DNA of 64,000 nt from Macrostomum hystrix (taxonomy: Eukaryota; Platyhelminthes; Macrostomidae): the NCBI GenBank assembly GCA_950097015.1, contig CATNEN010000009.1, forward strand, positions 870,501 through 934,500, written 5' to 3'. The notes below the pieces were generated by a model that was not told the origin of the DNA, ran no database searches, and worked only from the letters and a program-made list of their open reading frames with translations. Position numbers and translations under genes: made by a program. Shown piece after piece: positions 21,419-32,990 of this stretch (position 1 is its first letter; the number at the start of each line of letters is the position of its first letter).

Positions 21419-23089
21419 TTAGTCAGCCTCAGCTCCAGGCAGCCGCCACTTCTTCGTCAGCCGGTCGAGCAGTGCTGTGAGGGCCTCCTGGGACCGCGGG
21501 CTGCAGTCTCCGATGGACAGACGCTCGATTGACGACATCGTCGATTTCGTGGAGCTGGAGTTCGCCGGAATCCGGCACTGGGCACTCTAGCATGCAGAAA
21601 TCCGGCAGAATAAGAAACGGATGGAAGTCGAACCTTACGGAGTTGCTGAGTGGCTCGAGGGTGCTGCGGAATCGCAGCAGCAGTTGCGGCAGATCATCGA
21701 TCACCTTTTTCAGAGCATGCGAGGCTGCCACGAACAGCTCCTTAATTCCACCGGACTTTCGCTGCTCACCCTTCAGGTACAGGGCTGCATCGCACAGAAA
21801 GAAATGGTCCATGACGGAGTCTCTTCCAACATGCGGAATGTGATGGTCTTGGCGTGATAGGACTTGAAGCCCTGCACATTGAGGCCGTCCTTGTTTGAGA
21901 TGACCTTCTTCTTCACGAGGTACTTTAGTGTGATAACCAGCTGGCCCGGAAGTGTGCTCAGACTTTGCAGCATCCGCCTCTCCAGGAAGGTGGTGCTCAA
22001 TCGAAGCTGCCTGCCGTCCTGACCGGGAGAAGCTGCGTGCACCGCGTGACACGGCTGCCAGCTCTTGGCGCAGCAACTACAGCAGGCGGTCAGGCATGTT
22101 GGACGTAGCCAGCCCGTCTGGCTGCAGCGGAGCGATGGCGCTGCCGGCTTCAGGGCGCTGCCGCGAAACGGTGTCGCCGGACTAGAGGCTGGAACCGGTA
22201 GGGGGAGTCGATTTTGTCAATTAACAGAAGAAAGACCGCGAAATTTTCCCCCAAGGGAAAGACCACGGGGTATTTCAAATACCCGCTGCCCACTTCACGA
22301 CAACTTCCTAACCACGTGGTGAAAATTCACCATTTGGATCACAATTGTCCGCCCTTTTTAATTATAAAAACCGTCAGAGTCAGCATGGCTGGGATATTCA
22401 GCAATTCTTGTCCAAGACCCTGGTGACAAGGACAGCTGACATTGCTCCGAATTGTTCTAAAAATAATAGCCAATACATGATGAAATTTTATGAGCAGAAA
22501 AATAATCTCTAAGTTTGCCACCAGACACCACGCCTAGAATCGTTGAATATCTCGACGATGCCAATGTTTTGTGATTCTGAAAGTTGTTTCATCGGATAGA
22601 GCGGAAAAATTTCATGGCGATTGGTTGAATATCTCTGGAGATTACAGGAATCAGAATGTGGGCATTTGATGTGGGCAATATAGCCCTGGTCTTTCTACTG
22701 TTAAGGCTGCAGATGTAGAAGGGGCACTTAATTTGCTACTCACCAAATCCTGGAATTGTGCGTGGCCATGGCTGTACTCCTTGAGCTCCGCCTCAACACT
22801 GCACTCGGAATCGCAGACGCCTTTGAGATGGTACAGTCTCCCCGGAATGAGACTCATGATGTCTATATCGGACTCAGAATCTGTCTTGCCGTCCACTGCC
22901 TTCAGGTTGTTACCCCAGCCTTCTGAAACGCTTCCAACGACAAAGGCTTCGCTGGTCTGTGTGCTCACCAGGATGGCCCGCAGGACATCAGCGACTGCGC
23001 TCCGAAGGGCGGTTCTGGAATCCACGAATCCCGATCTATTGAGCGCCCAGTGGAGCAGCTGACTGAGCTGTGGTTCACTAAGACCTTTA
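21419..23089 (-). pseudogene. Mab-21/cGAS-like nucleotidyltransferase region (frameshifted)
   Basis: Minus-strand exon 23089-22744 (acceptor TTTCAG, donor TTG/GTGAGT) encodes a nucleotidyltransferase start: GSVSEGWGNN followed by SESDIDIM, the GS and D-x-D catalytic motifs of the Mab-21/cGAS fold. Further 3', 22042-21805 has the Mab-21 C-terminal signature (LRLSTTFLERRML, FKSYHAKTITFRMLEE). The reading frame then shifts by one base near 21815 and continues to a clean donor (TCC/GTAAGG at 21639), a 61-bp intron and a final exon 21577-21419 ending LLDRLTKKWRL...TAA. Family members are cytosolic nucleotide-second-messenger synthases or inactive relatives. The catalytic motifs look intact, but the frameshift and the decayed ankyrin part upstream suggest a pseudogene. 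The exon joining 22743 to about 22070 is not resolved. A homologous exon starts at 63709. Confidence 0.65.
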
Positions 23090-23171
23090 CTGAAATGAAT
23101 GACAATGATCCAGTGTTGAAATCAAATGCAAGAGGCTGTGGAGAGCGGTGGTTCGAACTTTTTAATAACAC

Positions 23172-23400
23172 GAGTGATAATAATAATTGGTGACATTAGA
23201 CCCGCAGCCAGCGAGGTGGCCATTCTGCCCATTCCGCTGACTCCTAAGCACACGTACACACACTGTACGCACACACACGCTCACACAGGTGTGTACATTG
23301 CCCCTGACTTTCTCATCGTCAGTGTACACTCTCACACACAGTGCCTTGGAGGTTGACCCTCAAGGGTGTAAATTGCACGACAAGCCCCCAAGCATTGTTT
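23172..23400 (-). repeat. SINE-like family B, near full length
   Basis: Shares with 2075-2304 the blocks CTGACTTTCTCATCGTCAG, GTGCCTTGGAGGTTGACCC and GTAAATTGCACGACAA, and has a (TAA)n run at the + strand left edge. It lies between the ankyrin and nucleotidyltransferase parts of the minus-strand locus. Confidence 0.75.
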
Positions 23401-23409
23401 CCGCAGCTG

Positions 23410-25245
23410 CGCCTTAAATGAATGTGATGTTGATGGCCGGTGCTCCGTCCTTCTGCCGCAGGTTCAGTTCCGCTTTGGCTTTGATAAGTGAAAGCGCAGC
23501 CTTCCCATGTCCTTGCTGCGTTGCTATATAGAGGGGCGAGCAACCGTCGATTTGTTGAGCATTGACGTCGGCTCCCGCTTTGATGAGCATGTTTACAATG
23601 TGATGGTGACCTTGTTGCGACGCCACGTAAATTGGTGAGCGACCTTCAACTTCTTGAACATCAGCCCCTGCACTTATCAGCAAGCTGGCGATCTGTTCGT
23701 GACCATTCTGGCAAGTGATGTAGTGAGCTGAGGCTGTCATAGCATTGTTGATTAACAACAGCCTGAGCCTTGATAAGTAAATTGACAATTTTTATGGCCA
23801 CTTGCCGATGCGATGAACAGAAGGCGAGAGTCCATGGACATTTTGTTGATTGATGCTGGCTAGAGCTTAAATGAGCAGGCTCACAACTCGATGATGACCG
23901 TGGCGTTCTGTGAGGCAACATAGATGGCCGGGTCTCCATTCGTACTGGGAGCATCAACATTAGCGAGTTCCTAGATCAGCAACTCGGCGATTTGCCAGTG
24001 TCCGTGCTGACAAGATATGTACAGTGGTGACAGAGAGCCGCGCTTTACAAGTTTGACGTCGGTCTGCGATTTAATGAGCAGTTCAACAACTGAAGTGGGC
24101 CCGTTTTCGCAAGCCGTGTAGAGAGGCGACACTTAATTCTGTTTGGGAAGATTCGGGTCAGCTCGGGCTCTGATGAGCAAGCGTGCAACTGCTGGATGAC
24201 CATTTTGAGAGGCTATGTATAGGGCTGTAGCGAGCAAAAGGCGACATGACGTCCCGCCTGAGAGGCGATGAGCAGAGTTGACGAGTCATCCTTGTCTCGA
24301 AGATTTACATAGGCGTGCGACTCGATTAGCAGCTCCAGCGTTGGCTGATGGCCCGCATCGGCGGCAGCATGAAGGGCTGAGTGGCCGTGCTTTTCTTGCA
24401 GGCTGACGTCAGTCCGGAAGTCTGTCAGGAGGAGCTGCACTATCCTATGGTGACCACTTGGCACGGCAGTGATCAGTGATGAAACGCCGTTTTTCGTTTG
24501 AATATTGACCCATGGCATCTGCATTCAAAAGTGCTTCCACCACACTTTTGAGTGTGGTGGAAACAACCTGGGTGTGACCGTTCTCAGCGGCAATGTACAG
24601 AGGTGTCATGCCCTCCACCTCCTTGAGGCTCACATCGGCCTGAGCTCTGATAAGTAAATGCACAACATGACGATGACAATTTTCGCAAGCAACATGCAGA
24701 GAAGAACGCAGGTAACAATCGCTTGGATCGGCATCAGCGCGGGCTCTGATAAGCAACTGAACGACCTGAAAGCTGCCTTTCTGAGCTGCAAAGGCCAGTG
24801 GCGAAATCCTGCTGAGTGGCCGAAGGTTTGAGTCGGCTTGCGCTTTCAGTAGAATCTCAGTTGCTCTGGGCTGCCACGTACAGTGGCGTGCAACCTTTCA
24901 CTTCCTTCAGGCTCACATCTGCCTGAGCCTTGACGAGGACATCGATGACCTTGCAGTGACCCTGCTGCGAAGCGATATGAAGGGGCTGAGCGCCGTCCTT
25001 TCTCGGTGTGTTCAATCTGATGAGGGACTCAATCACTTGCTGATGTCCATAGAAGGAGGCCATGAACAGTGGCGAGTACCCAGCCTTGTCTTGGAGATTG
25101 ACATCCGCCTGTGCTTCGAGCAGCGAGTCCACCACCTGGCGATGACCCCGCTAAGCAGCTAGGTGAAGCGGCGAACGTCCGTTAGCTTCCTGCAGATCGA
25201 TCTTCGCCCGTGCTTTGATGAGCGAATGTGCAGCGGCGACATTCC
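23410..25245 (-). pseudogene. Decayed ankyrin-repeat array upstream of the Mab-21 region
   Basis: On the minus strand the sequence encodes about 15 ankyrin repeats of the type DGCSPLYIATQQGH and LLISAGADV, but in several frames. There is an in-frame TAG at about 25152 (LAA*RGH). Near 24870 a repeat is truncated and the frame changes (VAAQ then ATEILLKAQ). Further breaks occur near 24540, 24210 and 23790. Ankyrin repeats are protein-binding modules; here they would have formed the N-terminal part of an ankyrin plus Mab-21 protein. Some breaks could be introns, but the stop inside a repeat and the internal deletions argue for decay. Confidence 0.7.
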
Positions 25246-25545
25246 GTTGCTCATCTGCGAATCAGTAGAATCTGTGCTTATCCCCAAGTTCAAACTCAAG
25301 GATCGAAATTTACGCTGCCGAGATTAAATAAAATCTTATGAGAACGCTTTATAGTACCTCCCCTAGGAAACTATTTTATACAAGTTTTTCTTATGAGCTA
25401 CGAGTTACCGATCTGCCACTCGCCCCCTGCAAACGCTCGCATCCACACTCGTTTGAGCAGCACGCTGAGCATATTCTGAGGACATCTCACGCTGCTTCAC
25501 TTGAGGCAATCAAATTCTGGCTCGAATTGACCTGCAAGCACCTGT
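25246..25545. other. Spacer, no gene seen
   Basis: Short open frames only. It might hold a 5' exon of the decayed ankyrin gene, but none was recognised. Confidence 0.4.
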
Positions 25546-25547
25546 GA

Positions 25548-25952
25548 GTCTGTTTGCAAGCATCTGTGAGTCTGTTTGCAAGCATCTGTGAGTCTGTTTG
25601 CAAGCATCTGTGAGTCTGTTTGCAAGCACCTGTGAGTCTGTTTGCAAGCACCTGTGAGTCTGTTTGCAAGCACCTGTGAGTCTGTTTGCAAGCATCTGTG
25701 AGTCTGTTTGCAAGCATCTGTGAGTCTGTTTGCAAGCATCTGTGAGTCTGTTTGCAAGCATCTGTGAGTCTGTTTGCAAGCATCTGTGAGTCTGTTTGCA
25801 AGCATCTGTGAGTCTGTTTGCAAGCATCTGTGAGTCTGTTTGCAAGCATCTGTGAGTCTGTTTGCAAGCATCTGTGAGTCTGTTTGCAAGCATCTGTGAG
25901 TCTGTTTGCAAGCACCTGTGAGTCTGTTTGCAAGCATCTGTGAGTCTGTTTA
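25548..25952. repeat. 22-bp minisatellite with GTGAGT in each unit
   Basis: Eighteen or so units of CAAGCATCTGTGAGTCTGTTTG. On the + strand each has CTGTGAGT (donor-like), on the minus strand GACTCACAG (acceptor-like). The 22-bp period opens three overlapping minus-strand frames with the same peptide in rotation; none is a gene. Confidence 0.95.
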
Positions 25953-27690
25953 TTTCCAGCGCCGACAAAGAAAGCTCATTCCAAACTGGCGATGGCCTTT
26001 TGAATCAGTGAATCAGTGAAAATCGGTGAATTTCCCAGCGGGGTTCTGCCGCATCCGGCCTTATTGAAATCCTCAAAGCACATTCATTGTCCCATAAAGT
26101 CACCTCAGCAAATACGGGCTGCAGAGCAGTTCCAGGTAAAATTGGCGCAAGACTGACAGGTCATCCAGCTGCGCCTTTGAAAGCGCCAGGACTTGTAGCA
26201 ACTTTTCTGCCAGCCTTCTTGATCATCTAAAATTCTGATCTTCTTAAACGTACGCGAGCGCATACTGAAAACTTCATGAGCAGAGAATGTTTCCTCCAAT
26301 ATAAAAATTCATAATTGCAGCTTGTTTTAGGGGTAAGCTGTCGTCACGCATTCAGCAAGCCGCTGAGAGGAAGCACCTCACTTGCTTACAATGTCCCCTT
26401 GGGCCCTTGAGCTACCGGGGCAGGCCATGGGTTAACACTCAGGGGCACAATTATCTCACCATTTCCCTACAACTGACCAAGAATTACGAGTAACTGCTGC
26501 CTTCCGCTTTGATTGAGAAGTGAAAGGATTTTCTGATCAGCCCTGATAAAGAGCAGCTGATGGTGAATGGCAGTGCTCAATTCAGCAAGCACTTAATACA
26601 GTTATAGCGTGACAAGAACTACTGGAATTCTGGATATACTAGAAATTCTGAAATCACGTGATCTCCACAGAAAGATCTTCTAAAAATAGAAACAAAGCAA
26701 TTCATCCCTCCTTAGCCAATCAGAACTTCAAGGCCGAACTAACACCAACTTTGAGCGAGGTGCGCTTCTTAAACAGTACTTGGTAGCCCCAGTAGGTAAG
26801 TTCGTACAAAAACTCAAATTAAAGTCCTGAGACCAAACGAACTCAGAAGGACATGAGCAGTGAAGGTGCTGCAGATCTTGTGGCTTCTGACCACGGGAAA
26901 TTCAGTTACGAACAGCGCTGATTAAATAAATTCTCTTTGTACCCTCGTGGAGAAGCTTTGAAGGTTGCTGAGAGTTGCAGCTGGCACGAAAACTGAGAAC
27001 AAATTATCGACCCAAATCAGCATCTTGTAGACAATATCGACGCCTCATCTGAACCTCAGTCGGTCTTAATTTGGGCCACTGAATGCAGGAATAGCCGAAG
27101 GAATTAAGTTGCGAAGCGAGCAACCACCTGACCTAATTCGGCCTGGGACATTGTGAAGTTTGGCATTTCTCATTTGAATAGTCGTATACGAAGATGCCTA
27201 AAATAAGATTGAATTTGTAATGCTTCACCTTTGGCATGTTCAAAGCTACAAAAATGCAAAGAAACAACGGCAAGCCATTGAATAATTTCCTAGGGAAATA
27301 AATAATAATACTCGAACAACAAGTTCTGATTGACAGCTGCAACCTAAGCCCCGATTATTGAACGTTCAACTTATTTTGACGATAATACTGGACGTCAAAT
27401 GGCAGGTAACGAGTTGCGTCAGTCAGTAAAAGTGCAGCCGCGGCCAGTGTCACCTGACGCGGTGCAAAATTAATGCGTTCCGTGACGCAAATTCCACAGT
27501 CTTAATTCGCAATGTCATTAAAATCTGATTCAGCTAGCAACTCCTGGGGGATTGTCTGGGGCATCGGAACTCTTGGGAGTTTTATTTAACCTGTGATACA
27601 AATTATTTTCTATTCTCAGATCTCCCATCCTCTCAGATCTCCCATCCTCTCGGATCTACCATCCTCTCAGATGCCCATCCTCTCCCTGAC
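25953..27690. other. Spacer, no gene seen
   Basis: AT-rich, short open frames, no homology recognised on either strand. Confidence 0.5.
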
Positions 27691-27696
27691 CAGGTG

Positions 27697-27697
<1 letters not shown>

Positions 27698-27739
<42 letters not shown>

Positions 27740-27843
27740 TGGCAGCAACAGCAGCAGCAGCATCAGCAGCAGTGGCAGCAACAGCAGCAGCAGTGGCAGC
27801 AACAGCAGCAGCAGCAGCAGCAGCAGTGGCAGCAACAGCAGCA

Positions 27844-27879
<36 letters not shown>

Positions 27880-28086
27880 GGACCACGGTGACCGCGATAA
27901 GACCAGGCCGGACACCACGGTACGTGAGGGCCATCACCCCCACGTGGCAAGCGACCCCCTCCCCGCGGGGCCCCCGGACGACGGACAACTGGACAGCCCG
28001 TCGACGAAGTGTCGCAACCAACCAGAATCCGACCCTATCGGCATAGCCGGATCGGCCGCGTCTGGAAGAAGAAGAAGAAGAAGAAG

Positions 28087-28120
<34 letters not shown>

Positions 28121-28246
28121 GGCAGCAGCAGCAGCAGCAGCAGTGGCAGCAACAGCAGCAGCAGCAGTGGCACTAAAAGCTTACAGTTTGAAGTTGTCGC
28201 CTGCAAGCAAACAGCATTGTCGCCATTGAGATCTGCTGATGTCTGA
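27698..28246 (+). other. Open frame of polyglutamine then polyserine (possible exon)
   Basis: One frame stays open for about 180 codons: a CAG/CAA tract with occasional Trp and His (27698-27883), a normal-composition linker including SDPLPAGPPDDGQLDSPS, an (AGA)n arginine run and an (AGC)n serine run, then GTKSLQFEVVACKQT before a stop. There is no in-frame ATG. A coding role needs a splice acceptor such as GTGAAAG at 27691-27697. Triplet expansions alone could also explain the open frame, so this is a weak candidate. Confidence 0.3.
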
Positions 28247-29340
28247 AAGCAGAGAGTCCACCCATTTGCTGCGGTCCGTCAATTTAAAAAACTAACTTGT
28301 TGCAGGAAATCGTGAGGCCTGGCCGCGGCATTAGCGACCCCTGAAGCTCTCTCGCCTGTCTCTGGCACCGGCGATGGATGAAGCGAAGTGATTGACACTG
28401 AGGCAATGGGCGCTAATGCGGCCCTCCGGCTCTGAGTGGCTGCCCTCCGGCCGATGATGGAGCGGCCCGCGGTCGCGTTGCAAAAACACTCGCCGCGGGA
28501 CTGTTTGCCGAGGGCAAACACCGACGCCACCGCCGCCGGCGCCACCGGGCCCGCTAAGCCAGCATTTCTCATGCCACGGTCATTGTGTTATTGCCGTTAC
28601 CTTCTCAGCCGAGAAGATGTCTTAGCGAATCGCTAACCCTAGCCAGGCTCTACTGGACAGGTCGAGGTCTGAGCCGTGTTTGTCCACCATCTGCCCCCCC
28701 AACCGAAATGATTGCTTCTGGGCTTTTTATAAAACACATTGCCACAATGAGAATAGTGACAGATTATGACGAGCACATCCTGATGGGATAATTGCTTTCT
28801 GGCAATTAGCGACGCCAAGGAGCAGCAGACAGGTTGGCTTTCTTGTTTTTGACCGACAATGCTGGCGAAATTTCCTCCAAAGCCCAGACGCACCGATGGG
28901 ATTTTGTTCCCCTGTCAATCAAAATTCGCCCCCGCTCCGGTCCTGAGCAGCTCCGCTTTCCGCTCTCCCGTCTCGGCTTTCCAGCAGCGCCGTCTAATTC
29001 CTACAAGAGCTAGTAAGCTGCGAGTCCTGCTGATTGAGCCCATAGGAAAACAATAAGGATTCCAGGAAACCGGCCTGAGTACCCTGCTCAATTTGAACAG
29101 GCCGCAGCAGAAGCTGCAGAAAATCTGTGATAAATTTGCCGACTGCTCAACGGAGCCATTGAGACGAACTCTGCCACGGCCTGCACTGTTTATTTTGAAT
29201 TCAAAATCGCCAGCTTCTTCCACGGGTCTTTGGATGCCTGCATGGCGTAATGGGAATCATACAGACAATGAGAGTTCACTGAAAGATGAGTCTGCCATCA
29301 GTTCCTGGTACCTCTGCTCTCCTCTACTCGGTGGGCGGCA
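28247..29340. other. Spacer, no gene seen
   Basis: No recognisable exon. Moderately GC-rich at 28400-28560 without homology. Confidence 0.4.
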
Positions 29341-29344
29341 CTTT

Positions 29345-29835
29345 TCGCTTCATCATCAACGGGTCAAACCTCTTCATCATCAGCGGGTCGAACTTCTTCA
29401 TCATCAACGGGTCGAACCTCTTCATCATCAGCGGGTCGAACCTCTTCATCATCAGCGGGTCGAACCTCTTCATCATTAGCGGATCGAACTTCTTCATCAT
29501 CAACGGGTCGAACTTCTTCATCATCAACGGGTCGAACCTCTTCATCATTAGCGGGTCGAACTTCTTCATCATCAACGGGTCGAACCTCTTCATCATCAAC
29601 GGGTCGAACCTCTTCATCATCAGCGGGTCGAACCTCTTCATCATTAGCGGATCGAACTTCTTCATCATCAGCGGGTCGAACCTCTTCATCATTAGCGGAT
29701 CGAACTTCTTCATCATCAACGGGTCGAACCTCTTCATCATCAACGGGTCGAACCTCTTCATCATTAGCGGGTCGAACTTCTTCATCATCAACGGGTCGAA
29801 CCTCTTCATCATCAACGGGTCGAACCTCTTTTGGT
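29345..29835. repeat. 24-bp minisatellite open on both strands
   Basis: About 20 units of GGGTCGAACCTCTTCATCAT plus CAAC or CAGC. It reads GSNLFIIN/ISGSNFF on the plus strand and MMKRFDPL on the minus strand. Confidence 0.95.
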
Positions 29836-30157
29836 CGTCCTCATCATCAGACTCCCCGAGTTCAGCAGCTTTGGACACCTGGAATGGATCGGCAGAAGCG
29901 AATGTACTTGAGCTGGATGGCTTTGACTGCCTCTGAATGTGCTTCGGGCTGTTGTCTGGAATCGAGCCCTAATGACTTTTTCATGTTGGCCGATCGTGAG
30001 CACTTTGAAGGAGCCAATTAGAAAAGGCACCATAAGATCAAAACGAATTTGAGCTCAAATATTGACTCTTGTAACCCGGCTAATGCTCAGCCTCAACCCG
30101 GGCCTGCACTTTATTGAGCAGTGACGAATCTCCAGTGCTGGCAGCCCCAAGACTAAC
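29836..30157. other. Spacer, no gene seen
   Basis: No supported coding exon. It lies 3' of the possible minus-strand signal-peptide exon. Confidence 0.4.
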
Positions 30158-30238
30158 CTCGCAGCGGGCGATCGCAGCGCTCAGCAGGATGATCAGCAGG
30201 CAGTTGGCCAGGTGGCCGCGGCAGAAGCTGGCCCGCAT
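30158..30238 (-). CDS. Possible first coding exon with a signal peptide
   Basis: A minus-strand ATG at 30238 opens 27 codons that look like a signal peptide: a basic start (MRASFCRGH), a hydrophobic core (CLLIILLSAAIA) and a short polar end (RCE). It is followed at once by a donor (GAG/GTTAGT) in phase 0. The codons are GC-rich like the proven exons here. No following exon was identified, so the protein is unknown and this remains a candidate. Confidence 0.35.
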
Positions 30239-31370
30239 GGCAGGTAGGCTTGTCCTGGTGAGTCTGAGCTGGTCTCCGGGACTTGGCTTGTCAGTACAGA
30301 AGGAGAGTCTGCGGAGCACGATTGCGTGAGCGCCCAAATGGTCATTTTTCCAATTTTATCCCCGCTACCCCCATTGTTCGCAGGCCTGACTGTCGGGCAG
30401 CAGAGGAGTCTAAAAAAACAACAGCAGCTCCAAAGTGGCCGCCGAGCTCCAAGGAGAAGCGCCGGCACTGACAAAGCTGCTGGCGTGCTGGTTCACGGAG
30501 GGCTGGAGCTGGCAGAAGTCTCCAGTTAATTATTCAGCCTCATCATTTGCAAATGCAATGCAGCAGGGCCAGGCTGGAAGGAGACCCGCGGGAAGGGCCG
30601 CACGCAGCCGGCAACAATTCACTAGCGGCTTGTGGGCGATGAATTTTTCATGGCTGCTTGCCCCTCAGCAACTCAAAATTATCCCAGACGCCGGAGCACA
30701 AACAAGCCATAAAGATTTGGGAGAACGGACAAGGGATTAGGAGTGGTCGGGATCGATTTCCGAGGATAAACTCAGCGAGGAGTTGTCCAGACAAACGGCA
30801 GGTGGAATTTGATATTCACCTGCGCTGCCGTTAACAACAAAGAAAGAGCGACTTTCATGTCCGTATCTGGGGGACAGCGGGAGTCACAGGGCTAACCATG
30901 ATCCCCAACCCGAGGGGGATTTGGGCCTTATTATCCAACATCGGGATCGATCAGTAGAATAATCTTTCAAAGCGTTCTTATCGGAGCCACTTCAGACTGC
31001 TCAGAAACTGCTCAAGTGCAACCGCTTCCTTGAGCTTGACTGTCACTAATGGCTTCCCAGCCTCCGCTCTCTGGCGTGCCCGGGCCGCAAGCTCACCTGA
31101 CTCTCGCACAGAAGGCCGTCAGCGATGGGGCGCGCGTCGATTTGCAGCAGTTTTCACTTTTATGGGGGCCGCTTCCTTCCTCCGCTGGCGCTCCGTGCGC
31201 CACGGCCGACCCGGGCTAGAAATAGCGGGGGACCGGCGGGGGAGGGGGGGTGGCGGGCGGTGGGGCGGCTCTCCGGCCACTGATGGAGCTGCTACGCATT
31301 GTCACGGGAAGTGCGAGAGTTCAGACTGCAGACTTCGGGCCACCGGGATGCGTGGTATTGTAGCAAGGAC
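30239..31370. other. Spacer, no gene seen
   Basis: Only short open frames. A G-rich run occurs near 31230-31270. Confidence 0.4.
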
Positions 31371-31375
31371 ACACT

Positions 31376-31795
31376 GGGCTCAGATCCTGTCTGAGGGGCT
31401 CAGATCCTGTCTGAGGGCTCAGATCCTGTCTGAGGGGCTCAGATCCTGTCTGAGGGCTCAGATCCTGTCTGAGGGGCTCAGATCCTGTCTGAGGGCTCAG
31501 ATCCTGTCTGAGGGGCTCAGATCCTGTCTGAGGGCTCAGATCCTGTCTGAGGGGCTCAGATTCTGTCTGAGGGGCTCAGATTCTGTCTTGAGGGGCTCAG
31601 ATCCTGTCTGAGGGGCTCAGATCCTGTCTGAGGGGCTCAGATCCTGACGAGGGGGTCAGATTCTGTCTGAGGGGCTCAGATTCTGTCTTGAGGTGCTCAG
31701 ATCCTGTACGAGTGGCTCAGATTCTGTCTGAGGGACTCAGAGTCTGTCTGAGGGGTTCAGATCCTGTACGAGGGGGCCAGATTCTGTACGAGGGA
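31376..31795. repeat. 19/20-bp minisatellite
   Basis: About 20 units of GGGGCTCAGATCCTGTCTGA. In the first part units of 20 and 19 bases alternate, giving a 39-bp higher-order period. Confidence 0.95.
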
Positions 31796-31799
31796 GGGG

Positions 31800-32505
31800 T
31801 CCAGACTCGGTGTAATGGGCCCGAATTTCCAATGGGTTCGGGTTCTGTCTAATAAATTCGAATTCTGGCTAATTAGTTTACAAATCATGTCGCCACGTGA
31901 CAGAGGGGTCGAGCTGTCTTCGATATCAGCGGCAGCCGAGAACGGACTACGGTGGAACCCGGACGTGGTTGGCCGGCAACATCAGCCTCCTAAACACCTG
32001 AGTTAAGTTTCTACAATCCAAATTAATGGGAATGAAGACGAGGCGATGCCAACTGAGTTTCCTGCTCCGCCGCCAACCCCAGATCGGGCGCAGCAGAAAT
32101 TGAATTTTCCCCCACCGAGAAGGCCGGCTCCGGCCAGTCAGAGGATCATGAGCGCGGAGGGAAATTCGGCCAAGTAGCCGGGAGGCGGAAGAGATGCCAA
32201 GCCTCTCGGAGCCAAAGGATTTGGCAAGAGGGCTTGCAAATCCGCATAATTCCATTGGTAGCCGCGGTTTGGCGGGGCCGGTGCACAAAGAGAGGCGGGT
32301 CGCGCCGCTGTTGAGGACCAGCTGAATTCAGCCCGGAGCTGGTAACTTCAGCAAGCAAGGACTCGGAAGGACTCAAAATCCCAGAAGAGCTCGCGATGCG
32401 TTCGCAACCCTAATATGTGGCCAACTTTAGCGCCCATGTTCTATCGAGATACAAGAGTGCATCTCGTTAAAGTGAAAAGGGCTTAGGAGGTAATGGCGAA
32501 TATAA
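31800..32505. other. Spacer, no gene seen
   Basis: No recognised exon on either strand. Confidence 0.4.
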
Positions 32506-32509
32506 TATG

Positions 32510-32990
32510 AGAATGGGAGATGAGGATAACAGGAGAATGGGAGATTAGGATAAGACTAAAGAGGAGAATGGGAGATGAGGAAAAAAGGAGAATGGGAGAT
32601 GAGGAAAAAAGGAGAATGGGAGATGAGGAAAAAAGGAGAATGGGAGATGAGGAAAAAAGGAGAATGGGAGATGAGGAAAAAAGGAGAATGAGAGATGAGG
32701 AAAAAAGGAGAATGGGAGATGAGGAAAAAAGGAGAATGGGAGATGAGGAAAAAAGGAGAATGGGAGATGAGGAAAAAAGGAGAATGGGACATGAGGACAA
32801 CAGGAGAATGGGTGATGAGGACAACAGGAGAATGGGAGATAAGGATAACAAGAGAATGGGAGATGAGGATAACAGGAGAATGGGAGATGAGGATAACAGG
32901 AGAATTGGAGATGAGGATAACAGGAGAATTGGAGATGAGGATAACAGGAGAATTGGAGATGAGGATAACAGGAAAATGGGAGATAGGACA
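32510..32990. repeat. 24-bp minisatellite
   Basis: About 20 units of GAGAATGGGAGATGAGGAAA plus AAAG, later with GATAACAG. The period of 24 keeps all frames open on both strands. Confidence 0.95.

Noticed and set aside
25487-25968. Three overlapping frames of QTHRCLQTDSQ repeats
   Set aside because: A 22-bp period rotates the same peptide through three frames; not coding.
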